Assembly: GCA_902567765.1 (NCBI GenBank)
Contig: CACFNI010000006.1
Span: forward strand, 1-64,000
Length of the DNA: 64,000 nt
Reading direction: 5' to 3'
From: an uncultured Pelagibacteraceae bacterium
Lineage (GTDB): Bacteria; Pseudomonadota; Alphaproteobacteria; Pelagibacterales; Pelagibacteraceae
Below are positions 41,086 to 50,808 of this stretch, piece by piece. Position numbers and translations under genes: made by a program. Under the pieces are notes generated by a model. That model made no database searches. It was given only the letters and a program-made list of their open reading frames with translations, and was not told the DNA's origin. Positions within the stretch are counted from its first letter, which is position 1; every line of letters begins with the position of its first letter.

Positions 41086-42237
41086 ATGAATTTAAAAGAT
41101 TGTCACAATTTTAGTGATTTTAGAAAGTTAGCAAAAAAAAAATTACCATCACCTATATTTCATTACATTGACGGTGCTGCAGATGACGAAATAACTTACG
41201 CTAGAAATACGAGTGCTTTTGATGACGTTGATTTAGTTCCCAATGTTTTAAGGGGTGTCGAGGATGTTGATTTATCAACTACAATATTTGGTAAAAAATT
41301 AGACTTGCCTTTTTATCTTTCACCAACAGCACTTCAAAGACTTTTTCATTATGATGGTGAAAGAGCAGTTGGAAAAGCAGCACAAAAATTCAAAACTATG
41401 TTTGGTGTTTCAGCCTTAGCTACAGTCAGTGTAGAAGAAATATCTTCCATGATTGATACCCCAAAGATGTTTCAGTTTTACTTCCATAAAGATAGGGGCT
41501 TAAATGATTCTTGTTTGGAAAGAGCAAAGGCAGCAAAGTTTGATGTTATGGCTTTAACAGTAGATACAATAACAGGAGGAAATCGTGAAAGAGATTTAAG
41601 GACTGGTTTTACATCTCCTCCTAAACTAACTTTAGCTAGTTTGTTTAGTTTTGCAGTAAAGCCAATGTGGGGAATAAATTATTTAACTAAAGGTAAGTTT
41701 GAATTACCTCACCTCCAAGATTATGTAAAAGAAGGTACTGATACTAATACTTCAATCGGAAATTATTTTTCTACCATGTTAGATCAATCTATGAATTGGA
41801 AAGATGCAGAAAAGCTTTGCGCTCAATGGGGAGGACATTTTGCACTGAAAGGAGTAATGAGTGTTGAGGATGCAAAGAGAGCTGTAGATATTGGATGCAC
41901 AGGAATAATGGTTTCAAATCATGGAGGAAGACAACTTGATGGATCAAGATCACCTTTCGATCAACTTGCTGAGATTGTTGATGCGGTCGGTGATAAGCTT
42001 GATGTAATTTGTGAAGGCGGAATTCATAGAGGAACTCATATGCTTAAAGCGTTATCATTGGGTGCAAAAGCTTGCTCAGGTGGAAGATTGTATCTTTATG
42101 CTTTAGCAGCAGGTGGGCAAGCAGGTGTTGAAAGAGCTATAGAAAAGTACAAGGCTGAATTAGTAAGAGACATGAAATTAATGGGTTGTACCAAAATTAG
42201 CGATCTTAATAGAGATAATTTAAGATTTAGAAGATAG
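41086..42237 (+). CDS. FMN-dependent alpha-hydroxy-acid dehydrogenase (LldD-like), copy 1
   Basis: LPSPIFHYIDGAADDE; SNHGGRQLDGSRSPFDQL; GGIHRGTHMLKALSLGAKAC. Confidence 0.9.
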   Translation: MNLKDCHNFSDFRKLAKKKLPSPIFHYIDGAADDEITYARNTSAFDDVDLVPNVLRGVEDVDLSTTIFGKKLDLPFYLSPTALQRLFHYDGERAVGKAAQKFKTMFGVSALATVSVEEISSMIDTPKMFQFYFHKDRGLNDSCLERAKAAKFDVMALTVDTITGGNRERDLRTGFTSPPKLTLASLFSFAVKPMWGINYLTKGKFELPHLQDYVKEGTDTNTSIGNYFSTMLDQSMNWKDAEKLCAQWGGHFALKGVMSVEDAKRAVDIGCTGIMVSNHGGRQLDGSRSPFDQLAEIVDAVGDKLDVICEGGIHRGTHMLKALSLGAKACSGGRLYLYALAAGGQAGVERAIEKYKAELVRDMKLMGCTKISDLNRDNLRFRR

Positions 42238-43388
42238 TGAGTTTGAAAAATTGTTATAACTTTGAAGATTTTAGAAAACTTGCTAAAAAAAAATTACCTT
42301 CTCCAATTTTTCATTACATTGACGGCGGTGCAGACGATGAGTCTACACTAAAAAGAAACACAGAGTCATTTAATGATTGTGATTTAGTTCCTAATATTCT
42401 TGCTAGCGTTGGTAAGCCAGATTTATCAACTACTTTATTTGGTAGAAAAATTGATATGCCAATTTTTCTTTCTCCTGCAGCGATGCAAAGACTTTATCAT
42501 CATGATGGGGATATAGCCTCAGCAAAAGCTGCAGATAAATTTGGAACTTTTTACAGCATGTCATCTATGGGAAATAATACTATTGAAGAAGTATCTAATA
42601 TCTCAAGTGGTCCAAAATTATTTCAGTTATATGTTCACAAAGACCGATCAATCTCAGACGATCTAATAGAAAGATCAAGAAGATCTGGGTTTGATGCAAT
42701 GTGTTTGACTGTGGATACTCTCGTAGCAGGAAACAGAGAAAGAGATCATAGATCAGGATTTACAACACCACCAAAACTAACTATTAAAAGTTTAATGAGT
42801 TTTGTTATGCGACCTGAGTGGGTGTTTAATTATTTAACTCATAAAAAATTTGAATTATCTAATGTTGCCAAAAAAACAGATAAAGGAACAAATATTGCAA
42901 AGTCAGTAATGGAATATATTAACGAGCAATACGATCCAACAATGAGCTGGAAGGATGCAGAATATTGTATAAAAAAATGGAATGGTCCTTTTGCATTGAA
43001 AGGCGTTATGTCAGTAGAAGATGCAAAAAGAGCTATTGATATTGGTTGTACGGCTATAATGATTTCAAATCATGGTGGAAGACAATTAGATGGATCAAGA
43101 TCACCATTTGATCAAGTAAAAGTAATCTCTGATGCAGTTGGTGATAAATTAGAAATTATATTAGATGGAGGAGTTAGAAGAGGAACTCACGTATTAAAAG
43201 CTTTAGCAGCCGGAGCTAAAGCATGCAGCTTCGGTAAAATGTTTTTATTTTCTTTAGCAGCTGGTGGCCAAAAAGGAGTTGAGAAACTTCTTCAAAACAT
43301 GCAAGATGAAATTAGAAGAAATATGGTGTTGATGGGTTGCAAGAATCTTAAAGAAATTGATTCATCAAAAATAATATATAGAAAATAA
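42237..43388 (+). CDS. FMN-dependent alpha-hydroxy-acid dehydrogenase (LldD-like), copy 2 (GTG start)
   Basis: LPSPIFHYIDGGADDE; SNHGGRQLDGSRSPFDQ; DGGVRRGTHVLKALAAGAKAC; start overlaps the previous stop (TAGTG). Confidence 0.9.
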   Translation: MSLKNCYNFEDFRKLAKKKLPSPIFHYIDGGADDESTLKRNTESFNDCDLVPNILASVGKPDLSTTLFGRKIDMPIFLSPAAMQRLYHHDGDIASAKAADKFGTFYSMSSMGNNTIEEVSNISSGPKLFQLYVHKDRSISDDLIERSRRSGFDAMCLTVDTLVAGNRERDHRSGFTTPPKLTIKSLMSFVMRPEWVFNYLTHKKFELSNVAKKTDKGTNIAKSVMEYINEQYDPTMSWKDAEYCIKKWNGPFALKGVMSVEDAKRAIDIGCTAIMISNHGGRQLDGSRSPFDQVKVISDAVGDKLEIILDGGVRRGTHVLKALAAGAKACSFGKMFLFSLAAGGQKGVEKLLQNMQDEIRRNMVLMGCKNLKEIDSSKIIYRK

Positions 43389-43394
43389 AATAAA

Positions 43395-44558
43395 ATGCGA
43401 CTTGCAAAAAATATTGAAAAACTTGGGACAGAAACCGCTTTTAAAATTTTAGCTGAGGCAAAAAAACTAGAAGCCGATGGAAAGAAAATAATTCATTTAA
43501 GCGTAGGTCAGCCAGATTTTAAATCACCCAAACATGTTGTAGATGCTGCCAAAAAAGCCTTAGATGAAGGTCATCACGGATATGTTCTGCCAAATGGAAT
43601 AATTGAGTGTAGACAAGCTGTTACAAGAAAAATCAAAAAACTTTATAATGCAGAAATTGACCCAGAAAGAGTAATTATTATGCCTGGAGGAAAGCCAACA
43701 ATGTACTATGCAATAACATTGTTTGGAGAACCAGGTGCAGAAATCATATATCCTGATCCAGGTTTTCCAATATATGAGTCGATGATAAATTATACAGGAG
43801 CAAAAGCAGTTCCGATAGATATGCTTGAGAACAAAGATTTTTCTATAAATCCAAAAAAAATATTATCATTAATCAATGAAAATACTCGATTAATAATATT
43901 AAATAATCCAAATAATCCAACAGGAGCATTTACTGAAAAAAATAAAATAGATGAACTGGCAGAGGGTTTAAAAAAATTTCCAAATGTTGCTATTTTAAGC
44001 GATGAAATTTATTCTAGACAAATTTTTGATGGGAAAAAAATGCCATCTTTTTTTGATTATCCAAATTTATATGAAAGATTAATTGTACTAGATGGATGGA
44101 GTAAAGCCTACTCAATGACCGGTTGGCGTTTAGGATGGGCTGTTTGGCCTGAAAAACTAATTGAACAAGTAATAAAGTTTTGTGTGAACAATCATTCATG
44201 CGTAAACGCCGCTATTCAATTCGGTGGTATTGCCGCCCTTGATGGCCCAGATGATTCTATAAACTTCATGATGGAGAAATTTATAAAAAGAAGAAAATTA
44301 ATTTACGAAGGATTAAATAATATTAAAGGTATAGAATGTGTTTTGCCTGGCGGTGCATTTTATGCTTTCCCCAATGTTAGTGAAACAGGTATGAATGGAG
44401 AAGAATTTGCAAAAAGATGCCTTCATGAAGCTGGGGTTGCAATTGTGCCAGGAACTTCGTTTGGTAAAAAAGCCAAAGATTATGTTAGGTTTAGTTTTGC
44501 TGCATCACAAGACAATATCTCTGAGGCAATTGAAAATATTAAAAAAATGCTTAGTTAA
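43395..44558 (+). CDS. Class I/II PLP-dependent aminotransferase
   Basis: LSVGQPDFKSPKHV; NNPNNPTGA; DEIYSRQIFDG; LDGWSKAYSMTGWRLGW. Confidence 0.93.
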   Translation: MRLAKNIEKLGTETAFKILAEAKKLEADGKKIIHLSVGQPDFKSPKHVVDAAKKALDEGHHGYVLPNGIIECRQAVTRKIKKLYNAEIDPERVIIMPGGKPTMYYAITLFGEPGAEIIYPDPGFPIYESMINYTGAKAVPIDMLENKDFSINPKKILSLINENTRLIILNNPNNPTGAFTEKNKIDELAEGLKKFPNVAILSDEIYSRQIFDGKKMPSFFDYPNLYERLIVLDGWSKAYSMTGWRLGWAVWPEKLIEQVIKFCVNNHSCVNAAIQFGGIAALDGPDDSINFMMEKFIKRRKLIYEGLNNIKGIECVLPGGAFYAFPNVSETGMNGEEFAKRCLHEAGVAIVPGTSFGKKAKDYVRFSFAASQDNISEAIENIKKMLS

Positions 44559-44600
44559 TTAGTCGTATATTTTACTTTTATTTTTTAATAATATATTTCA

Positions 44601-45974
44601 ATGAATTTAAATCTTCAAAACCAACTTAAAAAAATTCTTGATGATAGATTTTCTCAGTCAGAATCAACAAGAGCAAATTATGCTAGAGGTGAGGATACAT
44701 TTGATCCTGTGCTCTCGCAGGCAGTAGTTTTTCCTGAAACTAATGAAGAAGTCTCTCAAATCTTAAAATTATGTAATGAAAATAAAGTACCAGTAGTTCC
44801 ATTTGGAACCGGAACTTCTTTAGAGGGTCATGCAGTAGGAAATGATAAAGGAATAACTATTTCACTTGAAAAAATGAATAAAGTATTAGTCGTAAACACT
44901 GAGGATTTTGATTGTAGAGTTCAAGCTTGCGTGACAAGAGAGCAGCTTAATGAACATCTACGAGAAGATGGTGTTTTTTTTCCAATAGATCCCGGTGCGA
45001 ATGCTGCTATAGGTGGAATGGCTTCTACATCTGCTTCAGGAACAATGGCAGTTAAATATGGTACTATGAAGTCGGTAATAACCGGATTGACAGTTATTTT
45101 ACCAAATGGAGATATAATAAATACTGGAGGTAGAGCAAAAAAAACTTCAGCAGGATACAATTTAACAAATTTATTTATTGGATCAGAGGGAACTTTAGGA
45201 ATTATAACAGAAGTTCAATTAAGATTATCACCTATTCCAGAAAGTATAATTAGTGCTGTTTGTCAATTTGAAGAGCTTGAGAATGCAGTAAAGACTGCTC
45301 AAGAAGTGATCCAATATGGAGTACCTATAGCAAGAATTGAATTGCTTAATAAAGATCAAATGGACATAAGTATCAATTACTCAAAATTAGAGGATTTAAA
45401 ACCTTTACCAACACTATTTTTTGAGTTTCATGGTGATGAAATCTCTAACAAAGAGCAAATTAAAATTGTAGATGAACTTTCAAAAAATAATGGAGGCAGT
45501 GATTTTAAGTGGGCTGATACATTAGAAAAAAGAAATAAAATGTGGAGAGCAAGATGGGATGCTTGGTATTCTGTTAAAGCACTTATAAATAATGGAAGAG
45601 TTTATACAACGGATATTTGTGTGCCAATTTCAAAAATTACCGAATGTGTAAAGTTTGCTGAGAACGAAGTTAAAAAACTTGGATTAAGAGGACCAATGGT
45701 TGGTCACCTAGGTGATGGAAATTTTCATGTAATGCTCCCGTATGATCCATCTAAGAAAGATGCGTATGAAAAAATTAAAAAATTTAACGATATTTTAATA
45801 AGAAAAAGCCTTGAATCTGAGGGAACAATTACAGGAGAACATGGGATTGGACTTCATAAAAAAAAATATTTATTAGAACAGCACCCAGATAATTTGCCGT
45901 TAATGAAATCTATAAAAAGAACTATTGATCCAAATAATATAATGAATCCTGGAAAAATATTTGATTTGAATTAA
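44601..45974 (+). CDS. FAD-binding oxidase, GlcD / D-lactate dehydrogenase-like
   Basis: VPFGTGTSLEGHA; GANAAIGGMASTSASGTMAVKYGTMK; VGHLGDGNFH; ITGEHGIGLHKKKYL. Confidence 0.92.
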   Translation: MNLNLQNQLKKILDDRFSQSESTRANYARGEDTFDPVLSQAVVFPETNEEVSQILKLCNENKVPVVPFGTGTSLEGHAVGNDKGITISLEKMNKVLVVNTEDFDCRVQACVTREQLNEHLREDGVFFPIDPGANAAIGGMASTSASGTMAVKYGTMKSVITGLTVILPNGDIINTGGRAKKTSAGYNLTNLFIGSEGTLGIITEVQLRLSPIPESIISAVCQFEELENAVKTAQEVIQYGVPIARIELLNKDQMDISINYSKLEDLKPLPTLFFEFHGDEISNKEQIKIVDELSKNNGGSDFKWADTLEKRNKMWRARWDAWYSVKALINNGRVYTTDICVPISKITECVKFAENEVKKLGLRGPMVGHLGDGNFHVMLPYDPSKKDAYEKIKKFNDILIRKSLESEGTITGEHGIGLHKKKYLLEQHPDNLPLMKSIKRTIDPNNIMNPGKIFDLN

Positions 45975-46093
45975 TTATACTTACTAATACTACTCTGAGT
46001 TGAAAATAATTTAGAATTAGACCAATTAGCACAGGACTCCTAAAAACATATATGCTTTAATTATCTCAAGTTAATTAACTAAGAGGAGTAATA

Positions 46094-47239
46094 ATGATTA
46101 AAGAAAAAAAATCAATGAAGGGAAAGATTCCTTCAAGACGTAAGTTCTTTAAGACAGCAGCGGTAGCAGGGGCAGCTGCAGTAGCAATGCCTTATGTTAA
46201 CCTTGGTGCAGCGCAGACTTTAAAAATGCAAGCTGCATGGCCAAGCGGAGCTAACATCTTTTTTGAAATGGCAGGAGATTACTGCAAGATGGTTAGCGAC
46301 ATGTCTGGAGGATCTTTAAAAATAGATCTTCAGCCTGTTGGTGCAGTTGTAAAGACTAGTGAAATTGGACAAGCAGTTAGTTCAGGAGCCGTAGATATGG
46401 GTCACTGGGTAACAGCTTACTGGTACGGTAAAAATGCAGCAGCATCTTTATTCGGAACAGGACCTTCATATGGTATGTCATCTCAAGAAGTTATGGGATG
46501 GATGGAATATGGCGGAGGAAGAGCACTTTATGAAGAAACTATTAAAAAAGTTGGTTTCGACTATACTGGTGTTTTTCATATGCCTATGCCAGCACAACCG
46601 TTTGGATGGTTTAAGAAAAATGTAACTAAAGTATCTGATGTAAAAGGTATGAAGTATAGAACAGTTGGTCTTGCTACTAACGTTCTTACTGCGATGGGGA
46701 TGGTAGTTAGACAATTACCAGGTGGTGAAATTCAACCAGCTATGAAAACTGGATTGATTGAAGCTGCTGAGTTTAACAACCCAACTTCAGACTCTCAGTT
46801 TGGTATGCAGGATGTTTCTAAGCATTATCACTTAGGAAGTTTCCACCAATCTCAAGAGATGTTTGAAATACCTATAAACAATAAAACTTTTAATGGTCTG
46901 TCGCCAGCTAACCAAGCAATATTAAAAAATGCTGCTTATGCTGCAAATACAGACAATTATTTCAAAGCATTAGTTAGATATTCAGCTGACTTATCTAAAT
47001 TAATGAACGAACATAAAGTTAATGTTTACCAAACGTCTGATGAGATTTTAGCTCAACAATTAAAAGGTTGGGATAAAGTTATCGGTGATTTCAATAAGAA
47101 AGATCCTTTCTTTAAGAAAATCGTTGATTCTCAAAAAGCATACGCTAAGAGAGTAATGAAGTACTTGCTGATGAACCAGCCTAATTACAAATTAGCATAT
47201 GAAAATGAGTTCGGACCTATTGGAAAAGTTAAGATATAA
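46094..47239 (+). CDS. TRAP transporter substrate-binding protein (DctP family), Tat-type signal
   Basis: SRRKFFKTAAVAGAAAVAMPYVNLGAAQ signal; LPGGEIQPAMKTGLIEAAEF TRAP-SBP motif. Confidence 0.93.
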   Translation: MIKEKKSMKGKIPSRRKFFKTAAVAGAAAVAMPYVNLGAAQTLKMQAAWPSGANIFFEMAGDYCKMVSDMSGGSLKIDLQPVGAVVKTSEIGQAVSSGAVDMGHWVTAYWYGKNAAASLFGTGPSYGMSSQEVMGWMEYGGGRALYEETIKKVGFDYTGVFHMPMPAQPFGWFKKNVTKVSDVKGMKYRTVGLATNVLTAMGMVVRQLPGGEIQPAMKTGLIEAAEFNNPTSDSQFGMQDVSKHYHLGSFHQSQEMFEIPINNKTFNGLSPANQAILKNAAYAANTDNYFKALVRYSADLSKLMNEHKVNVYQTSDEILAQQLKGWDKVIGDFNKKDPFFKKIVDSQKAYAKRVMKYLLMNQPNYKLAYENEFGPIGKVKI

Positions 47240-47260
47240 TTATTAACTTAAATATTTAAA

Positions 47261-47288
47261 AAGGGGACCATTTGGTCCCCTTTTTTTT
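47261..47288 (+). terminator. Intrinsic terminator between dctP and dctQ
   Basis: AAGGGGACCA-TTTGGTCCCC perfect stem followed by eight T residues. Confidence 0.92.
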
Positions 47289-47326
47289 GTTTGCTTTAAT
47301 TACATATTTTAACATAAGGTGTAAGA

Positions 47327-47914
47327 ATGAAATCTTTCATAAAATTTGCCGACACACTAAGCGCATCAATGGGCAAAGCATTTTCTTGGTGTATAGTAAT
47401 TTTAATGGGAGGAACTTGCTATGAAGTGATCATGGCATACGCATTTAATAGTCCAACTTTATGGAACTTTGATTTCAGTTTGCAAATGTATGGCGCTATC
47501 TTTATGATGGCAGGCGCATATACTTTATCAACCGAAGCTCATGTAAGAGGAGACGTTATCTACAGATTATTCCCAACAAGGGTTCAAGGTTGGATTGATT
47601 TAATTTTATATTTTTTATTTTTCTTTCCAGGAATTTTAGCTTTAGCTTTTTATGGTTACGAATATGCTGCTTTAGCTTGGAAAATAAAAGAAACAAGCTG
47701 GAACAGTCCAGCACAAATACAAATTTATATGGCTAAATCTTTAATACCTCTATCAGGTACTTTATTGACTATACAGGGCATAAGTGAGGTTTTTAGAGCT
47801 ATCATTTGTATTAGAACAGGTCATTGGCCTCAAAGAGCATCAGCAGATGCCGAAGAGACTGAAAAAGTATTAATGAGAACTTCACAAAAGGACGATAAAG
47901 CAGATGTTATTTGA
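47327..47914 (+). CDS. TRAP transporter small permease (DctQ)
   Basis: Four TM segments; LSTEAHVRGDVIYRLFPTRVQGWIDLI; between SBP and DctM genes. Confidence 0.9.
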   Translation: MKSFIKFADTLSASMGKAFSWCIVILMGGTCYEVIMAYAFNSPTLWNFDFSLQMYGAIFMMAGAYTLSTEAHVRGDVIYRLFPTRVQGWIDLILYFLFFFPGILALAFYGYEYAALAWKIKETSWNSPAQIQIYMAKSLIPLSGTLLTIQGISEVFRAIICIRTGHWPQRASADAEETEKVLMRTSQKDDKADVI

Positions 47915-49265
47915 ACTAACAAATCCAGAAATTGCAATTTTAATGATGAGCTTGTTTCTGTTCGCAGTTTTATTAGGTTTTCCAATTGCATTTACATTGC
48001 TAGCAATGGGAGTGGGTTTTGGTTATTATGCTTATTTTGATCCAAGTAGGATGGATCATTTATTTGATAACCGGATATTTTCCTTATTAGTTTCTAATAC
48101 ATATACTATCATGGATAACACAGTGTTAACCGCCGTCCCCTTGTTTTTATTTATGGGATACTTAGTTGAAAGAGCAGGTATTGTTGCAAAATTATTTTTT
48201 GCAATAAGACTAGCATCACATAGACTTCCAGCATCAATGGCAGTTGCTGCCCTTGTCACTTGTGCATTATTTTCAACAGCAACAGGAATAATTGGTGCAG
48301 TAGTTACACTTATGGGGCTTCTTGCATGGCCAGCAATGATCAGGGCTGGATATGATAAAAAATTTGCATCTGGAGTGATTTGTTCTGGAGGATGTTTAGG
48401 AATTTTAATCCCACCCAGCATTATGCTTATTGTCTATGCAGTAATTGCCCAATTGTCACCATTAAGGCTTTTTGCAGCAGCAATATTTCCAGGTTTGATG
48501 TTGGCAGGATTGTACATTCTATATGTTATAATCAGAGCATATTTAAATCCTTCACTGGCTCCAAAACCTGCAGCAGAAGAAATTCCACCAAGATCAGAGA
48601 TTTTAAAAGAAGTTTTAGTTTCATTTGTTCCATTATTTTCTCTTATCATTTTGGTATTAGGAACAATTTTAGCTGGATTAGCAACACCTGCCGAAGCTGC
48701 AGCTGTCGGTGCATTTGGAGCGTTAGTGCTTTCATATTTTTATAAATCTTTAAAATGGAAAAACTTTAAAGAGTCAGTTTTTTTAACAGCAAAAACAAGT
48801 GCGATGATAATGTGGTTGTTCGTTGGATCATGGACTTTTGCATCAGTATTTTCTTATCTTGGTGGGCATGAAGTGTTTGAACACTTTTTTAAATCAATGG
48901 ATATTGAGCCTTGGCAATTTTTAGTTATAACACAAATAATAATATTCCTCCTTGGATGGCCACTCGAGTGGACTGAAATACTTATAATTTTTGTTCCGAT
49001 TTTTTTACCATTAGTAGAATTTTTTGGAGTGAACCCATATTTTTTTGCAATGCTTATAGCTTTAAACCTACAAACTTCTTTTTTAACGCCCCCAATGGCA
49101 ATGTCAGCTTATTACTTAAAGGGCGTTCAAAGTAAGAACGTTCAACTTATGGAAATTTTCACAGGGATCATGCCCTTCCTAGGAATTGTAATACTTGCGA
49201 TGGTTTTAATGTACATGTTTCCTGGAATCGCATTATGGCTACCTGATACATTATTTGCACAATAA
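47904..49265 (+). CDS. TRAP transporter large permease (DctM)
   Basis: LLGFPIAFTLLAMGVGF; TAVPLFLFMGYLVERAGI; GCLGILIPPSIMLIVYAVIA; LNLQTSFLTPPMAMSAYYLKGV. Confidence 0.95.
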   Translation: MLFELTNPEIAILMMSLFLFAVLLGFPIAFTLLAMGVGFGYYAYFDPSRMDHLFDNRIFSLLVSNTYTIMDNTVLTAVPLFLFMGYLVERAGIVAKLFFAIRLASHRLPASMAVAALVTCALFSTATGIIGAVVTLMGLLAWPAMIRAGYDKKFASGVICSGGCLGILIPPSIMLIVYAVIAQLSPLRLFAAAIFPGLMLAGLYILYVIIRAYLNPSLAPKPAAEEIPPRSEILKEVLVSFVPLFSLIILVLGTILAGLATPAEAAAVGAFGALVLSYFYKSLKWKNFKESVFLTAKTSAMIMWLFVGSWTFASVFSYLGGHEVFEHFFKSMDIEPWQFLVITQIIIFLLGWPLEWTEILIIFVPIFLPLVEFFGVNPYFFAMLIALNLQTSFLTPPMAMSAYYLKGVQSKNVQLMEIFTGIMPFLGIVILAMVLMYMFPGIALWLPDTLFAQ

Positions 49266-49272
49266 TTTATAG

Positions 49273-50610
49273 ATGACGAATGTATTTTCATTGCCAATTT
49301 CAGAATTAGCTGAAAGAATTAGAAAGTCACAACTTACATCTGTAGAAATATGTGAGCATTATATAAGCCAAATAAATAAGTTTGAGAAAGACGTGAAAGC
49401 ATGGGCTTATTTTGATAAAAAACTTTTGATAGAAAAAGCAACAGAAGCTGACACATATAGAAAATCTGGAAAGCCAATGGGATTGTTACATGGCATCCCA
49501 GTAGCGCTTAAAGATATAATAGGTACGTATGATATGCCAACAGAATGTGGAACTGTATTAAGAAAAGGTAAGACACAATCTCAAAATTCAGAAATTGTAG
49601 ATTTATTAAAATCTGAAGGAGCAATTATAATGGGAAAAACTGCTACATCCGAGTTAGCATACCTCGGACCGCCACCAACTAGAAATCCACATGATTATTC
49701 TAGAACACCAGGTGGATCTTCGAGTGGATCTGCTGCGGTAATTGCAACTCATATGGCACCTCTATCTATTGGTTCCCAAACCGGTGGTTCTGTAATTAGA
49801 CCAGCATCTTACTGTGGTGTAGTAGGGTATAAGCCAAGTTATGGTTTAATTTCAAGAAATGGAGTTTTAAGAACATCTTATAATCTTGATCACATTGGTG
49901 TGTTCGGAAAAACCGTTCAAGATGTTGCGCTTCTAGCTAAAGTATTAATTAAAAAGGACCAATATGATGAAGCCACAATACATTATTCTTCCGAATTTAT
50001 GCTGGATGAATGTTTAAAAGGTCCAATGTTTGAACCTAAGTTTATATTTTATAAAACTGAAAGCTGGAAAAAAATTGACAAAAAATCGAGAGAGTCTTTT
50101 GAGTTTTTCATAAAATCTTTTAAAAAAAATATTGAAATATTTGACACACCGTCATACTTCAAAGATATAGACAAATACCATCGAGTAATTCATGAAACAG
50201 ACTTATCTAATAATTTTCAGATGTACTTCAAAAAATCTAAAAATAAACTATCAAAAGAAATGCAGTCTGCAATTTCTCGAGGAATGAAATATTCAGCAAA
50301 AGAATATTTAGATGCGGTAGATTTTATGAAAAGAAGTTATGAATCGTATAAAGAAGTATTTGAAGATTATCATGGTGTATTAAGCCCATGCACAACAGGA
50401 GTTGCAGATAAAGGTTTAAAAAGTACTGGAAGTGCAGATTTTAATCGAGTGTGGTCGTATATGCACACACCTGCAATTTCTCTGCCTTTACTTCAGGGTG
50501 AAAATAATTTACCTTTAGGAATACAATTAATTGGTGATAAGTACGACGATCATAGATTTCTTGGGGTTGCTAGATGGTTAGAACAAAAAAGTAAAAAATA
50601 TGATGAATAA
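49273..50610 (+). CDS. Amidase signature family protein (GatA-like)
   Basis: GIPVALKDIIGTYDMPTECGT; RTPGGSSSGSAAVIATHMAPLSIGSQTGGSVIRPASYCGVVGYKPSYG. Confidence 0.94.
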   Translation: MTNVFSLPISELAERIRKSQLTSVEICEHYISQINKFEKDVKAWAYFDKKLLIEKATEADTYRKSGKPMGLLHGIPVALKDIIGTYDMPTECGTVLRKGKTQSQNSEIVDLLKSEGAIIMGKTATSELAYLGPPPTRNPHDYSRTPGGSSSGSAAVIATHMAPLSIGSQTGGSVIRPASYCGVVGYKPSYGLISRNGVLRTSYNLDHIGVFGKTVQDVALLAKVLIKKDQYDEATIHYSSEFMLDECLKGPMFEPKFIFYKTESWKKIDKKSRESFEFFIKSFKKNIEIFDTPSYFKDIDKYHRVIHETDLSNNFQMYFKKSKNKLSKEMQSAISRGMKYSAKEYLDAVDFMKRSYESYKEVFEDYHGVLSPCTTGVADKGLKSTGSADFNRVWSYMHTPAISLPLLQGENNLPLGIQLIGDKYDDHRFLGVARWLEQKSKKYDE

Positions 50611-50779
50611 AATTGCAACAATAGTAGGTTTGTCTTTTTGCCTTTTCTTTTTAATAGGACTTGCAACAACTCTTACAAGATCAATGATGATAGGTTTCTT
50701 AGATGTTTTACCAGTCTATATATTTATGGGTATTGCAATAGCAATGATGATATACGAGGCTTTTTTCGACAAAAAATAA
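50603..50779 (+). CDS. Small membrane protein, 58 aa, not in the supplied ORF track
   Basis: Read directly: MNKIATIVGLSFCLFFLIGLATTLTRSMMIGFLDVLPVYIFMGIAIAMMIYEAFFDKK*; two hydrophobic helices; start overlaps the amidase 3' end. Confidence 0.65.
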   Translation: MNKIATIVGLSFCLFFLIGLATTLTRSMMIGFLDVLPVYIFMGIAIAMMIYEAFFDKK

Positions 50780-50808
50780 TCTGATTATAATTGCTTAAGA
50801 TTAAAAAA

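Noticed and set aside
46069-46080. 12-bp perfect palindrome AGTTAATTAACT upstream of dctP
   Set aside because: Could be an operator, but AT-only-biased palindromes of this length are expected by chance in this composition and it sits beside the Shine-Dalgarno region; no second copy seen.
48056-48421. Minus-strand ORF of 121 aa and nearby overlapping ORFs in dctM (48380-48745, 48434-48649)
   Set aside because: All overlap the well-supported dctM frame and show no family motifs.
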